In this document: positions 1 to 10,985 of the stretch, piece after piece
Layout: every line of letters starts with the position of its first letter
Position numbering within the stretch: the stretch's first letter is position 1
Assembly: GCA_037954665.1 (NCBI GenBank)
Contig: JBBMOL010000023.1
Span: 3,844,001 to 3,908,000 of the forward strand
Length of the DNA: 64,000 bases
Source of the DNA: Laguncularia racemosa
Taxonomy: Eukaryota; Streptophyta; Magnoliopsida; Myrtales; Combretaceae
Direction of reading: 5' to 3'
Translations under genes and position numbers: made by a program
Notes under the pieces: generated by a model
Database searches by the model: none
What the model was told of the DNA's origin: nothing
Seen by the model: only the letters and a program-made list of their open reading frames with translations

Positions 1-783
1 AGCATTGGATTCCCCCCACAACGAAACTATGCTCCTTAATGAATGGGAATGAATGGAGTGTTCCAAATACTCCGTTTTGGACAAATATCCATTTACTGTC
101 CTCCTTACAAACTAACGTCTCTCTCCTAGACCAGTTTTGTTGGATACATTTGAGATCAGGAGAGTACACTATCAGAAGTGGTTATGCATTCTTCAGCTTT
201 CCAGATACTGCAATGCCATGGTATAAAGTAGTCTGGAACAACACCTCCTTGTTGAGGCACTCCTTTATACTATGGCTAGGAAAACTAGCTACACTAGATA
301 GGATGATCACTTGGGGGCTCTCAACATCTGCACCATGCTTCCTTTGCCATCAAGGTGTGGAAAATCATGATCATCTTTTCTTCAACTGTAGCTACACATA
401 TCTAATATGGAGCTTAGTTTGTGACCGCTTATAGTGTCCTTCCTTGTTTCGTGCATGGCAAGGGGCCACAAACTCCTTGGTGGCAATAGCGGATTCCTCG
501 GCCCAGGTATTCAAAACGTGGAGTGCGGCCCTAGCGGCGTCGGTAAACTGCATATGGTGACTGTGCAACAGAGTGCGACTAGGGGATAATCCTCTCACTG
601 TAGGTTCTATTATAAATTAGATTAGAGCATATGCCACTCTAATGTAGACTAGAGTTGAACCTTAGCCTATGTACTTTGCATTTGTGTTTGCAGCTTTGTT
701 GTAAGATATACTCGCCGTTTGTCGGCTGTAAACTTTTTTTTTTTTTGGCTTAATAAAATTCAATTATCCAAAAAAAAAAAAAA
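1..783 (+). mobile_element. LINE (L1-type non-LTR retrotransposon), 3' end
   Basis: This is the 3' part of a LINE whose 5' part lies outside the window. It holds the C-terminal reverse-transcriptase-associated zinc-binding region, then a short 3' UTR with a T-rich stretch, an AATAAA-like signal near 750 and a terminal run of A at about 770-783, where the element stops. A coding 3' end followed directly by a poly(A) tail is the usual form of target-primed LINE insertion. No target duplication can be checked because the 5' end is missing. Confidence 0.8.
39..600 (+). pseudogene. LINE ORF2 C-terminus with zf-RVT domain (broken)
   Basis: The frame at 39-434 carries the zinc-binding domain typical of plant LINE reverse transcriptases (zf-RVT): an FW...L..D...W...SG.Y..RSGY start, a W-x-LG core, and a C-F-L-C...E...H-L-F-F-N-C cysteine/histidine cluster at residues 100-117. 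The frame ends at a TAG at 432-434. Related coding sequence continues in another frame to about 600 (an S-L-V-A-I-A-D then F-K-T-W-S-A-A-L-A stretch, broken by a TGA), as expected for the tail of ORF2. At least one frameshift and one stop make it non-functional. In life it would be the end of the LINE endonuclease/reverse transcriptase protein. Confidence 0.75.
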
Positions 784-2625
784 TGTAGGTCTTGCATTCT
801 GAAGCTCTCAGTGTAGTTAAAGGAGAAAAGTGCATTCCTATTTAACAACTATGTTGACATTAAACTAACAAAGCGTATCCTACTAAATCAAATCATTATT
901 ATAATGTAACTAAGATATTATAGCAGTCTCTCTTTACTAAGGTCATATTTATGTTGTGTACTTAAAGAAATTGGTGTTTAGGATATCGTGTTAGCATCTT
1001 AAGCAATTCTCTTTTTTAAGTAACTTTCCTTTTTATTAAGGATTATTTTACTAAAATTATTTATTAATTTTTAAAATCTTTTATGGATTCCATTCTCCTA
1101 CTCTCATTTACAGGACAAGTAACTGTACTTTACCTAGGATTTTGAGTCAAGTAATGCCAATAATGATGCTCTAATTAGTACTCAATAACAAAAGTATTGT
1201 TTTTTCACTTTTTTTTTGTTTTTCTATTGAAGAAAGAAATTAAAAAAAAAAGGCATAACATATACAACCCAACAACCAGTCATTATTCAATAAAAGTATT
1301 CATTTTCTCTTTACAGTATTTTTTTGGTAAGTTATTTTTACAGTTTTTGTTTATTGTTGAAGAAAAAAAAGAAATTAAAAAAAATGAAGAGACTTTTAAT
1401 GTCTTTTTTTTTTTAAATTTAATTTCTCTTTCTCTAACGTTCTTTTAATTTCTTTTTTTTATTAGTTTTGTTTTATTGTTGAAAAAAAAAAGAAAAAGAA
1501 ATTAAATGGAAAAAAAAAAAACCCACATAGATGGTCCATTAAAAGTCAGTCCCATTATTATTATTATTATTATTATTACTTAAATGTGAGAGAGTTTTTC
1601 TCCCAAAGAGGGTTTTATGAAAGCGTTATCTCCAAGGTTGCTCCAGGCACAACGATCTATCACCATCTTTTGTGTGTGTGTGTGTGTGAGGGTCATCGGG
1701 TTTTTGCAACCCTTTATTTTCAAAGTACGGGAGAAGTGAACACCTTAGAGTTTTTGCACCTAAGCTCATGAGGTGAGCGCTTTTGCGCATTCGCCTTGCC
1801 TTAGATTCCATAAGGCACGTGCGTTGCTCTCACCTTGCCTTGAGAGCCTAGGTGCTAAAGCGAGCGCTTTTTACAAGATTGGAAGATCCTACAAAATCTA
1901 AAGATGTTCTTTCCAATATGACATTTTTGCCATTTTCTTTAACTAGAGTGCAATAGTATAATGCTTGTTAGCCTTCCTTTTTATTGAACAATAGATTTCC
2001 AACTTTCAAAAGATAATATTTAGAAGAATAGTCAGTGGAATCTCCAATATGGATGATTTTTTCACGACGACTAATTAGCAGTTAACACTTTTTCCTTAGC
2101 CGTCTAAGGTAAATGAACAAAAGTCAGAATTAAAATTAGAGGCAATTTAAATTTACCATATTCATTTAGGCATATTGCTAGTGTGGAGGGCTTGTAGTAA
2201 GAAGCTAAAAGTGTTTGAAATACTGTACAGATTCATACCTTTTATTTCTTTCAGTAAAATTTATGTTATATGCAGAGTTTTCTAGTAGGCATATTGCTAA
2301 CTATCATTTTTAATATGCTTGGTCTTTTTTTAGTTCTCTCAAACTTAGACAAAACTCATGATTGGTTAAACCCCTTCATCATTTATATACGATAAGGGAG
2401 AAAGTTGCAAACTTAGAAGCGAACTGTACTACAACTAACATGGCAAACAGAGTTGTGGGAGAAATGAGACTCATGGGAAATATAACACATCTGCATGTAG
2501 GAGATGAAGCCAGTAATATTAGTAGGAAACAGGAGAAATCATGGAACAAACCTTTCTAATTGTTATATCTCGCCTGTTTATCCAACTCTCAGAGCTCCTC
2601 ACGTATAATATAAACATAAACAGAA
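784..2625. other. Non-coding AT-rich stretch with simple repeats
   Basis: No gene is supported here. The stretch 1180-1520 holds several poly-A/poly-T tracts and diverged copies of a motif reading roughly TTGTTGAAGAAAAAAGAAATT (near 1225, 1350 and 1480), probably a degenerate minisatellite. An ATT microsatellite lies at 1553-1578 and a TG microsatellite at 1671-1688. The short open frames here come from low-complexity sequence. Confidence 0.6.
1756..1855. repeat. 100-bp GC-rich inverted repeat (foldback)
   Basis: GCACCTAAGCTC at 1756-1767 is matched in reverse complement, with one mismatch, by GAGCCTAGGTGC at 1844-1855. Inside it AGGTGAGC (1771-1778) pairs with GCTCTCACCTT (1826-1836). The block is much richer in GC than its surroundings. 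It could be the core of a small foldback or MITE-type element; no flanking target duplication was identified. Confidence 0.5.
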
Positions 2626-4000
2626 CTATCTTGATATATGAGCAATAAAAGAATTGACCTCCAATCTAGAAGCTCTTCCTTTAGTCATAGATCTTTTGAT
2701 AACTTTAGCTAATTCCTCAATCCTTTTCCTTATTTCACGGCCTTCATCAAAAGCCATCAATCTTTTGATAGTATTATTGATGATAGATGCTCTCACTATT
2801 TTCTCTCTTTGTGACCACTTCTTAACAACTAAATCAACTTTCAGAACCTCGGTCATTAAGGCCATGTTGGCCAGTTGATCTGAGTGCATTGGCTAGGCTA
2901 CCTGGAACCCCTGTGACAATGCTCTCTGGACATGAATTCCCACCACAATAAGTCATGAACCCTCTAGTGGATGAATGCCCCAAAATCTCCATTTGAGGGC
3001 TCCGATCTCTCTCAACATTTCCCCTTCCTTCTATTCTCTGTTCCTACCCACTTGGTAGTGCAGGTTTCTTTCCTGAATTCATTTGCAAGAACATCACCTC
3101 TATTTGCATCTCTTAATGTCCAAATGAATTTTATCTCACATTCTTCCAATGCAATCGCTAGATCCTTGATTTGCTCATTTGCCATTGTAGTTGTACCAAA
3201 AGATACATAAAGAACAGATTTGGGTTCTTGTTTGTCCAGCCATTGCAAGCATCTCTCATGGCTAGTCAAGTTTCCAACCCAATGGATCTCTTGAGATAGT
3301 AGAGGAGAAAATGCCTGTTGCTTCTTTCCAATGAAATAATCCTTTGCTAGATGATCGATGTAGGCACCTTACACGTTGTATGGATCTCCGATTCTTTATT
3401 TTATGAGTTCATCCTTTTTGGCTATGAGATCTCTAAACTCAGGTGTAAAGCATCCTTTAGGTGACATATCGATTAGTAATTTAAACTGACTTTTCCGAGG
3501 TTTTCCTTAAATGATACAATTGAAGGATAAGAGTGAAAAAGGCAAAATAGGAATGAAAAGCAAATGTTTTGGCATTAGGAGTTGAAGTAGCATCTTGAAC
3601 CACGAAAGCCATTAAAGGGTCGTGGATAATCGCTAGTCTCTTCATTTTAATTGACGGTTCATGTATTAGGGAGGCAACTAGTTTGCGCAGACGAAGGGAG
3701 GCTTCAAAAGATGGCTACAAATGTCCAGAGAACTTGACGAGGGAGTGAGGATTAGGTGGAGGAGTGGAGAAATGTAGGATAGAAAAGCTTTCGAAGTGTG
3801 ACTTGGTGTAAGTGAACATCGAAGGTAACGTAATGAACTTGGATATTGTATGACAATATTTGGTATAATAGTTGGAGGAGTGGATTCAGGTGGCCTTGTA
3901 ATGGACATGGCAACACCATGACTATGACATCTTGGGACTACATTAGTTAGTTGTGGTTGCTCTTGTCATCATCCTAAACTGTGTGTGCAGGACTTGCCAT
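2626..4000 (-). pseudogene. UDP-glycosyltransferase (zeatin O-glucosyltransferase-like) pseudogene, copy 1
   Basis: This is a single-exon plant family-1 UGT related to copy 2 at 19688-21096 and collinear with it. The start codon position is 3998-4000 in the same sequence context as copy 2. Readable pieces are the LDKQEPKSVLYVSFGTT region (3012-3269), the PSPG box in another frame (about 2890-3010) and the C-terminus from MHSDQ to HISR (2626-2889). The gene is dead: the frame shifts several times, the N-terminal half has no long open frame, and the PSPG box is altered (HCGWNS reads YCGGNS). Intact relatives use UDP-sugar to glycosylate small hormones or metabolites in the cytosol. It keeps the roughly 26 bases after MHSDQ that copy 2 has lost, so the two deletions are independent. 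Confidence 0.8.
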
Positions 4001-4914
4001 GGTCATGACCTTGGAGCCAGTAAATACAATGCACAAGCCTTGCAAGTAGTTCCTCCAAACACAAATTGAACCTTGTGTAAATATGTTATCGGTATGTGAG
4101 GTTGTGACTACAAGTTAGCATAAAGCATTTGTTATATAAACTGTAAACTTCATTTGCCACTTAATAGAAGTGTGAGTGCTGCTCTCTCAACGTTTATTAC
4201 ATTGATTGTTTGGCCTTTCTTTTTGTGACTTCTCCATCATCTCATGCCATTCCAACTTAAGTGCATTTGCTTGTGAACCACATGGTGTCGCTTTTAAGTC
4301 TTCCATTATATGCCATATATCTTATATGGCGATTGGACACCATTTCCATCTCCAACTTAGCAAATTTAATTCCTAGAATCTAAATTAAATTCTTAGGGAC
4401 CTGCTAGTGTATTACATTAATTGGGTCGTGAAGGTATCATCATAGTACTTAATGCTCATTGTCACTTGTTCAGTACTTGCTTTAGATTTAATGTTCCAAG
4501 ACCATTTCCTATCTACTTACTCATCTAACTTGCCTTGGATTTATGCTTAAGTTATTTTTTAGTAAATGAAAGGAAAAAGAATAAGGGTAAGGTGAAATGG
4601 AGGAAAGATGGGAAGTGAGAAAATGCAAGGTTCTTATTGTGTTTGGTTAATGTGGATGGTGGGAATAAAATGGGAGGTGAAGTAGTCAATTGCCTATATT
4701 CTTCTCCCTTTATCGTAATAAGATGATATGTGTTTTTATATATATTATTTTTTAAATTATAGATTGAAGATTAGTTAGCAACTTTAAACCACTCTCCCCC
4801 AATTCCCCTCATTTTACCTTGAAAATTTGTGGCTTAAAATCTTCCTTCTCTCTTTCTCGTTTCATTTGGCTTCTCGGTCAAAGACCTCCTTTTACTTTTC
4901 TTCCCTTCCTTACT
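4001..4914. other. Intergenic, possible MITE remains
   Basis: No coding sequence is recognised. A small palindrome, GCCATATATcttATATGGC, lies near 4310-4330. From about 4557 to 4925 the ends are loosely inverted: AAGGTGAAATGG at about 4591 on the left is matched by CATTTTACCTT near 4810 in reverse complement, both ends being purine-rich with GG/AAGG runs. This would fit an old MITE, but the match is weak and the borders are not defined. Confidence 0.35.
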
Positions 4915-5120
4915 TACCAAATTGTACTATCTTCACAAATGAATTCCTTAGTACAATGACAATTGGTGAAGAAAACTAGAGTAAATGCGTAGAAGAAAAT
5001 GAAGTTTGTCATTTTTGTTAAGAGAAGAGTTTATATACAAGTGGAAGGTCACGTGCAAGAGGAAAACATATGCTAATAAATATAGACACAAAAAATCACT
5101 AAAATTCTAAATATCTTGAA
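4915..5120 (-). repeat. copia-1 3' LTR (approximate)
   Basis: The segment 4940-5115 shares long blocks with 9480-9627, such as ACAATGACAA, AGAGTAAAT and AAAATGAAGTTTGT, then AAGAGAAGA and ATATRCAAGT, and finally CTAAAATTCTAAATAT. The left copy carries about 50 extra bases after the CAAGT block. The pair brackets copia coding sequence, so these are its LTRs. The exact ends are uncertain. Confidence 0.65.
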
Positions 5121-5174
5121 AGAAAAAGATTGTAATTGTGTATCTCCAATAGCTTTAGTCATAATATCAACCAA

Positions 5175-5700
5175 CTAGGAGTGAGAAGGAACATGTGAAA
5201 TATAAAGAAATCCGCTTGAAACGTGATCTCTAATAAAGTGAATGTCCACATCTATATGCTTTGTGCAGGCATGCAAACATGGATTATTAGCTATGAGTTG
5301 AGTTGAAAAACTATCAGAATATAATGTACTTGGAAGAGAAATAAGAATATGCAAGTCCTTGAGCAAATACAATAACCATAGTAGCTCTTTGTTGGTGGAA
5401 GCTATGCTTTGATACTCTGCTTTAGTAGAGGATGTTTGAGATTGTGGCTTGTTTCTTAGTTTTCCAAGCAATATGTAAAGTACCAAGAAACATACAATAG
5501 CTAGATAAGGATTTACAATAAAAAACATTTGCTCCCCAATCAACAATTGAAAAACCATGTAATAACAAAGAAGAAGAATATGCATAAAAAATCTCTTTAA
5601 CAAAAGACCCTTTTAAATAGCAAAAGAACATGAATTGCAGCTGGATAATGTGTTGTTCTTGGCTTAGCAAAAAATGACTTTGTTGTTGCACATCAAAGGA
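5175..5700 (-). pseudogene. copia-1 RNase H domain (broken)
   Basis: The frame at 5175-5603 carries the Ty1-copia RNase H C-terminal signature: S-S-T-K-A-E-Y-Q-S-I-A (residues 59-69), then K-E-L-L-W-L-L-Y-L-L-K-D-L, Y-S-D-S, and K-H-I-D-V-D-I-H-F-I-R-D near residue 120. The upstream part of the domain continues in a different frame at 5422-5691. In an intact element it would remove the RNA template during reverse transcription. Confidence 0.75.
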
Positions 5701-5846
5701 AAAGTTAGACTTAGTAATAGTAAGATATAAAAGCTAATCAACAATTTGCCTATAACACGAAGGGTCAGCAAGCAAGTTTCCAAAAGAATGATGAAGTCGA
5801 AGTCCTTAAGGAAAAGGAACTTTAGTTGCTTTAGCTAGTGTTAACC

Positions 5847-6480
5847 CTACATCTTGAAGTATATCAAGCAAAAACTTCCATTGATTAAGCATAAAACCAT
5901 CCTTCCAATGACACACTTCAATTCTAAAAAAGAAAAAAAAAAACACCTTACTTCCCCTAAAGCTTTTATAGTGAAGGTTGTATCAATTGATTGTTTAATA
6001 GCAATAATGTTAGAAAGTGAATGACCAATCACCAAACATTATCAACGTACATAAGAACAACCAAGAACTCATCTGCATGAACTCTAGTAAAAAATGAGTA
6101 AAATCTTTTTTATTTCAATGGCGAGAGGCCTATTCAAACCATATAATGAACGCCTAAGCTTACAATCATAACCAGAAGGCACTAATTTATATCCATTTGG
6201 AGGTTCTATATAGATCTCTTCATCCAAATAGCTATAAAGTAATGCATTATTTATATCTAATTAATGAACATGCCATTATTTAATGGCTACTATAGCTAAT
6301 AACATCTTAATTGTAGTTAATTTGGAAACTGGAGAAAATGTATGAACATAATCAATGGCTTCCTTTTGATTATAACCTTTTGCTACAAATCTGGCTTTAT
6401 ACCTCTCAATTGACCTATCTATTTGTACTTTATCTTGTATACCCATTTTGACCCAATGACCTTCTTACATAGTGGTAAAG
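5847..6480 (-). pseudogene. copia-1 reverse transcriptase domain (broken)
   Basis: The frame at 5847-6035 reads like the section just after the copia RT active site (G-x-S-L-S-N-I-x-A-I-K-Q-S-x-D-T-T-F-T-I-K-x-L-G-E-V). The active-site motif lies near 6045-6060 and reads Y-V-D-N instead of Y-V-D-D. Further RT sequence continues to about 6480 in shifted frames. Both the frameshifts and the lost aspartate make it inactive. Confidence 0.7.
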
Positions 6481-6949
6481 GAACAACTTCCCATGTATTA
6501 TTAAACTCTAATTCAAACAACTCTTTCCATAGCTTCTATCCATTTAAGATCATCTTTTGCTTCGTAATAATTTTGTGATTCATGAATAGCTAATATGTTT
6601 GCTAAAGAAGCCACATAATCCTTTGGAAAATGATGAAGTGTTTTAATGCCAAGAAGAGGATATGGTGTATGCCAAAATACACTAGAAGCCATTGCTTGAG
6701 TTATTGAACTAGTGTGAATATTATGAATAAATTCATGAAGCCAAGTAGAAGGTCTTTTGTTACATCCTCTTGTACATGTATCTGAATGAGAAGAGGGTTA
6801 TATCTAGGAATGAGAATGTGATTGTGAATGGTCTAACGATGATAGTTGTGTAATATGAACAGGAATGTCGTTGGGATCACCAGAAGAAATGATTAAAGGA
6901 AATAAAATGGGAGAATTTTTTGATGAATTGTCAAGAGGATTTTCCTTAA

Positions 6950-7760
6950 AAGGAAAAACACGTTAAATAAAATTAACATTCCCACTCACAAAGAGCTTAT
7001 TTTTTACAAGATCAAAAAGCTTATACCCTTTTTGATTTGATGGATACCCTAAAAACACATACTGGTGCCCTCTTGGATCCATTTTATCATTTGATCCACC
7101 AACAATAGTTGCATATTATAAGCACCCAATAATTCCAAGTTCTCAAAATGAAGGGATCTCATTGGGCAGAATTTGATATGGTGATTTCCATTGTAATTTC
7201 TTAGTAAACATCCTATTAATGAGGGTAGTTGCTGTTAAAATACATTCCCCCCAAAACTTCTTTAGCAAATTAACATGAATTATGATTGCTCTTGTAGTGT
7301 CAAGTAAATGCCTATGCTTTCTTTCAGCTACTTCATTTTGTTAAGGAGTATAAGTGGTAGTTTTTTGATGTAAGATGCCTTTATAGTTGAAAATTTGTTA
7401 ACACTCATGGGAAAGAAACTTATTGCCATTGTCACTTTGGATGTATTTAGGAATAGTGTTGAAATGACTTTTGATATATGAAAGGAAAGTGTGTAGAGTG
7501 GATGGTGTTTGGTGTTTATTTTGGAGAAGGTGAGTCCAAGTGCTTCTGCTCATATCATCAACTATTGTAAGGAAATATTTTGCTCATGAAAGTGATGGTG
7601 TACGATATTGGCCTCACAAATCAACATGTATAAGCTCAAACACATGAGAAGAAATTGAACAACTTGAATGAAAAGGTAAACAATGTGATTTTGACAAGTA
7701 ACAAGTATCACAGACAAAAGACGCATCGAGTTTTCCACTATAATTTGGAATGTGTTTCAA
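6950..7760 (-). pseudogene. copia-1 integrase core (broken)
   Basis: Translation of the minus strand around 7290-7445 gives a copia integrase core: I-P-K-Y-I-Q-S-D-N-G for the second catalytic aspartate, then Q-N-E-V-A-E-R-K-H-R-H-L-L with the catalytic glutamate. Two in-frame stop codons lie between them. The region from about 6950 to 7250 matches the integrase C-terminal part by position and composition. It is non-functional. Confidence 0.65.
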
Positions 7761-8135
7761 TATTGAAAATGAAATATGTCATAACATGTCATGTAACAAT
7801 TTAAAGGACAAGTAACTCAAATTTGCAAGAGAATTACAAGAAGAATTTAATGTAGCATAATTAATAGTATTAAAAGCTAGCTTAGATTTTATTACATAAA
7901 ATGCATGCCTAGCATCAGCTGTAGCAACAATTTCCTTAACGGTCTGGTCCTAAAAGAAGAAATGGTACGAAGAAAAACATGCAACAAGGTTAGAATTAGT
8001 AAGTATTTTAATGATAGAAAGAAGATTACTAAGAGAACATTATTCAAGATGTGCTCTGTTAACAAAATAGTACCAATATGCTTACTTGTTTTGTATTACA
8101 TCTAGAAGTCTAACATAAATGGGATTTTTAAAAGT

Positions 8136-9371
8136 TTATTTATGATGTAATAGGTGGATAAAATGAATAATATGGTTTGAAGCTTCTATATCAACTATCC
8201 ATTCTACCACTATATTATCAATTTTATAAGATAACCTTACAAATGATACATGATTAACAAACTCACCTGCAAAATTTACTATCAAATGTGTCACATTCTC
8301 TTTTGTTTGTTCACTTCCTCTAAGCATATTCACTACTTCACTGTAGATTCGAGATACCAATTCATTATCTCTTGAAAAACCTTCACTCATTCCTAACATA
8401 CCTGATTAGGAATTCACCGGAGTTTCAAATTTTTGCTCAATTTATACAACTAATTTCCAATTTTTCTTTTCTTTTCCACCTTTATACCATCCTAGACATC
8501 CTATTAATTTGAAACAATTCTCTATTTGATGACCTGTCTTCTTTCAATGAGAACAAACAATTCTCTTACTTGCTTTATTCTTTCTATCCCTTTTATCACT
8601 ATTTCTTTGCTACAATTGAATATTGCAAACAAAAGACTCTAAATTAATCATAAAAGTGCCTAAAACTTGCTTTTGTTTTTCTACTTGATGAATCGAATAA
8701 TAAGCCTTGCTGATAAAAGGCAAAGGATCCAAAGATAGAATATGACTCCTAACACTTTTATATGATTCATTGAGTCCCATGAGGAATTACATCAATCGAA
8801 CCTTGTTTTCTATATCAACAAATTTTGTAATTAGATTATAGGAACAAATCATTTATAACTCCACATGTGCACTATGGCATACCCGTTAAACTACTCAAAT
8901 CATCCCATAGTTTCTTGAGATGATTTTAATACATAGTAACACTACTGTTTCCTTGTCAAGCATTCAATATTTCATGTTGAATTTAATAAAGTGATGGTCC
9001 ATTAGTCTAACCAAACCTCTCTAGTACATCATCCTAAAGTTTCTTTGCAGATTGGCATACATAAATCCCTTTGCTAGATCTTTGCTAGATCCTTTGATAT
9101 AGTATTTAAAATCCAAGATCTAATCATGTAATCATAACGGATCCATTTTTGCATTATAATATGATTTTCTTCAAGTTTAACACGAGCTGTAAATAAAATC
9201 TAGTTTCAATTTAGCGCCTAGGGCAAGTTTAATGGAGCGATTCCAATCTAGAAAATTTATGCCATTAAAGAATAGACTAAAAATTGTAGAACCAAGACTA
9301 TCGGAACAAAAAAGATATAGTGGATCATTATACATCAAATCCAAGTTTGTGTTCATAGTGACTGTATTCAT
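8136..9371 (-). pseudogene. copia-1 gag and protease remains
   Basis: At 9177-9371 a 64-residue frame matches the copia gag N-terminus (D-P-L-Y-L...G-S-T-I...F-N-G-x-N-F-L-D-W-N-R-S-I-K-L-A-L-G-A-K-x-K-L). At 8136-8399 a frame ends with W-I-V-D-I-E-A-S-N-H-I-I-H, the aspartic protease site with D-T-G-A changed to D-I-E-A. The stretch between them is frame-broken; a cysteine/histidine-rich piece near 8510-8580 may be the zinc knuckle. Confidence 0.7.
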
Positions 9372-9429
9372 TTTTCAATCAAAAGACAAATCTTCAAAAG
9401 ATAACGGAAAGTAATTATCAAATTTGATG

Positions 9430-9441
9430 CTCTCATACCAC
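9430..9441 (-). other. copia-1 primer-binding site (initiator Met-tRNA)
   Basis: On the minus strand this reads TGGTATGAGAGC, one base different from TGGTATCAGAGC, the complement of the plant initiator methionine tRNA 3' end used by most plant copia elements. It sits directly at the inner edge of the right-hand LTR and fixes the minus-strand orientation. Confidence 0.75.
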
Positions 9442-9630
9442 GTAAAGTATTTTAGATTCAAGAAAAGTTGTAACTTCATGAATTGATTCCATAGTATAAT
9501 GACAACTAGAGAAGAAAATTAGAGTAAATATGTAGAAAAAAATGAAGTTTGTTATTTCCTTTAAGAGAAGAAGAATTTATATGCAAGTAGACACATACAA
9601 TCGCTAAAACTCTAAATATATAGAATACAA
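9442..9630 (-). repeat. copia-1 5' LTR (approximate)
   Basis: This copy starts immediately outside the PBS. It matches 4940-5115 in several blocks, with about 50 bases missing relative to the other copy. The outer end, near the CTCTAAATAT block at about 9627, is approximate. The inner end reads CG where CA would be expected, so the terminus is mutated. Confidence 0.65.
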
Positions 9631-9803
9631 CTCCTACACCTAATACGAACAAATAATTATAGCAATGTAGAAAAGTTTAGCTTGTATTTATTGGAAATTT
9701 GTTTAGAGCCTTCTTTTTTATATTTTATTTGGATTATCTATGAATTGTAAACATGCAGATTTATGTATATAAATTTGTGTACCCAAATAAGCTATGAAAA
9801 ACT

Positions 9804-9966
9804 CGGCATACATACTTAAATATTATCATTTTTTAAAAATATAAATATTATACCTGTAAAAATTATTACTAAAATAGGTTGCGAAGTCATGAATCGCGTA
9901 TGTGCCTCTAGAAAATTTTACGTTGAAGGCATAGACGAGGTTCACACCTTCGGTACAACATCCCAC
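9804..9966 (+). repeat. MULE left terminal inverted repeat
   Basis: Aligned with the reverse complement of 16680-16845, this end shares blocks such as CTTAAATATTA near the tip, AAAAATTATTAYTAAAATAG (near 9855-9875), TTGCGAAGTC, GTGAATC or ATGAATC, TTGAAGG and CACCTTC...TACAACATC. The repeat contains a short internal palindrome (GAAGG...CCTTC, about 9934-9951). Similarity fades beyond about 9966. Confidence 0.8.
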
Positions 9967-10139
9967 TGTCCAATTTTTTATTCCATTTATACTTACCGTT
10001 GATTTATAAACACGTGATGATAGTGCATAAACTAAAAAAATATAAATACAGTAAGAGTAAGAAATACACAGAAACACACAACACACAGAAAATACCCACT
10101 TACCTAGATCTAGTTTTTCTCTCGTTCTCGTACGCATGA

Positions 10140-10985
10140 AAGAGGAGGAAGAAGAAGTGATTCTGCACAGGAAATTTCAAATCTAAGTGTTTTTGAACAA
10201 TTAATCATTTGCGGTATGTTTTGTTTTAGAAAAGTTGAAGTTTTTTTATCCGCGTTGGAGTTTTTTATCTATGTTTGTATTTGATATAAAATTTTAGAAA
10301 AATATTAGTATAATTGTATATTTTATAGAAAATATTACTCATTGTTGTTAGATTATAATTTATTAAATATGATATATATAGATATTGCAATGCGTAACAT
10401 ATAATATTAATTTTTGTATTAAAATGAGAATTTGCTGTTTTAAAGGATGTGAAATATATAGAATATGAAATAATTATTGTAGTATTATACGGATTTTTTT
10501 GAAAAATTTAGTGGAAAAATATAATTAAAAATTAATTTTGGACAAATATTTAGAAAAAAATTTGTTTGGAAATAATTGGAGGAAAATTAAAATTAAAACG
10601 AGAAATGATAGGATTTTTTTTTTGTATAAATATTATTGAAAAAAAAATCTGATGAAAATTTGTAATATCTCGAATGTGAAATAATTTTTATAGTTTTGTA
10701 AAATGATATAGAAATTGTTGGAATTTTTAGCAAGGAAAATGTTATTAAAAAATAACTTTTGACAGATTTTTAGAAAAAAAATCGTTTGGAAATAATGGAG
10801 AAAAAAAGTTAATATTTGAAATGTTATGAAAATTATTATTTTTTTGAAATTTTTAGAATGTTGTTGGAAATTGCCATATTTATTTAAAAGCTTATAATTT
10901 ATATATACTATGAATAGAGAAAAAATGACTGATTATGTGAAACTGATGATCTATGCATTTGGAAATATTGTGGTCGGTAATTAGG
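10140..10985. other. MULE 5' non-coding region
   Basis: This AT-rich stretch between the left inverted repeat and the transposase region contains two diverged copies of a block reading roughly TTTGGACAAATATTTAGAAAAAAATTTGTTTGGAAATAAT (about 10534-10575 and 10757-10795). It probably holds the transposase promoter, but no element is clear. Confidence 0.4.

Larger units (their letters stand above)
4915..9630 (-). mobile_element. Degenerate Ty1-copia LTR retrotransposon (copia-1)
   Basis: An old copia element runs on the minus strand in the order gag (9.2-9.4 kb), protease (8.1-8.4 kb), integrase (about 7-7.8 kb), reverse transcriptase (5.8-6.5 kb) and RNase H (5.2-5.7 kb). It is bounded by two related AT-rich LTRs of about 200 bp (about 4915-5120 and 9442-9630). 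A PBS sits directly inside the right-hand (5') LTR. All domains are broken by frameshifts and stops. Outer borders are approximate because the LTR ends are eroded and no target duplication was found. Confidence 0.8.

Noticed and set aside
1197..1448. 83-residue open frame
   Set aside because: It consists of phenylalanine, lysine and glutamate runs from poly-T/poly-A tracts.
2362..2559. 65-residue open frame upstream of UGT copy 1
   Set aside because: No domain or neighbour supports it; length is within chance for this composition.
3678..3908. 76-residue minus-strand frame inside UGT copy 1
   Set aside because: It is not in the frame of the UGT protein at this position; it is a by-product of frameshift decay.
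9826..10137. 103-residue minus-strand frame at the MULE left end
   Set aside because: It spans the terminal inverted repeat and adjoining AT-rich sequence and has no counterpart at the right end.
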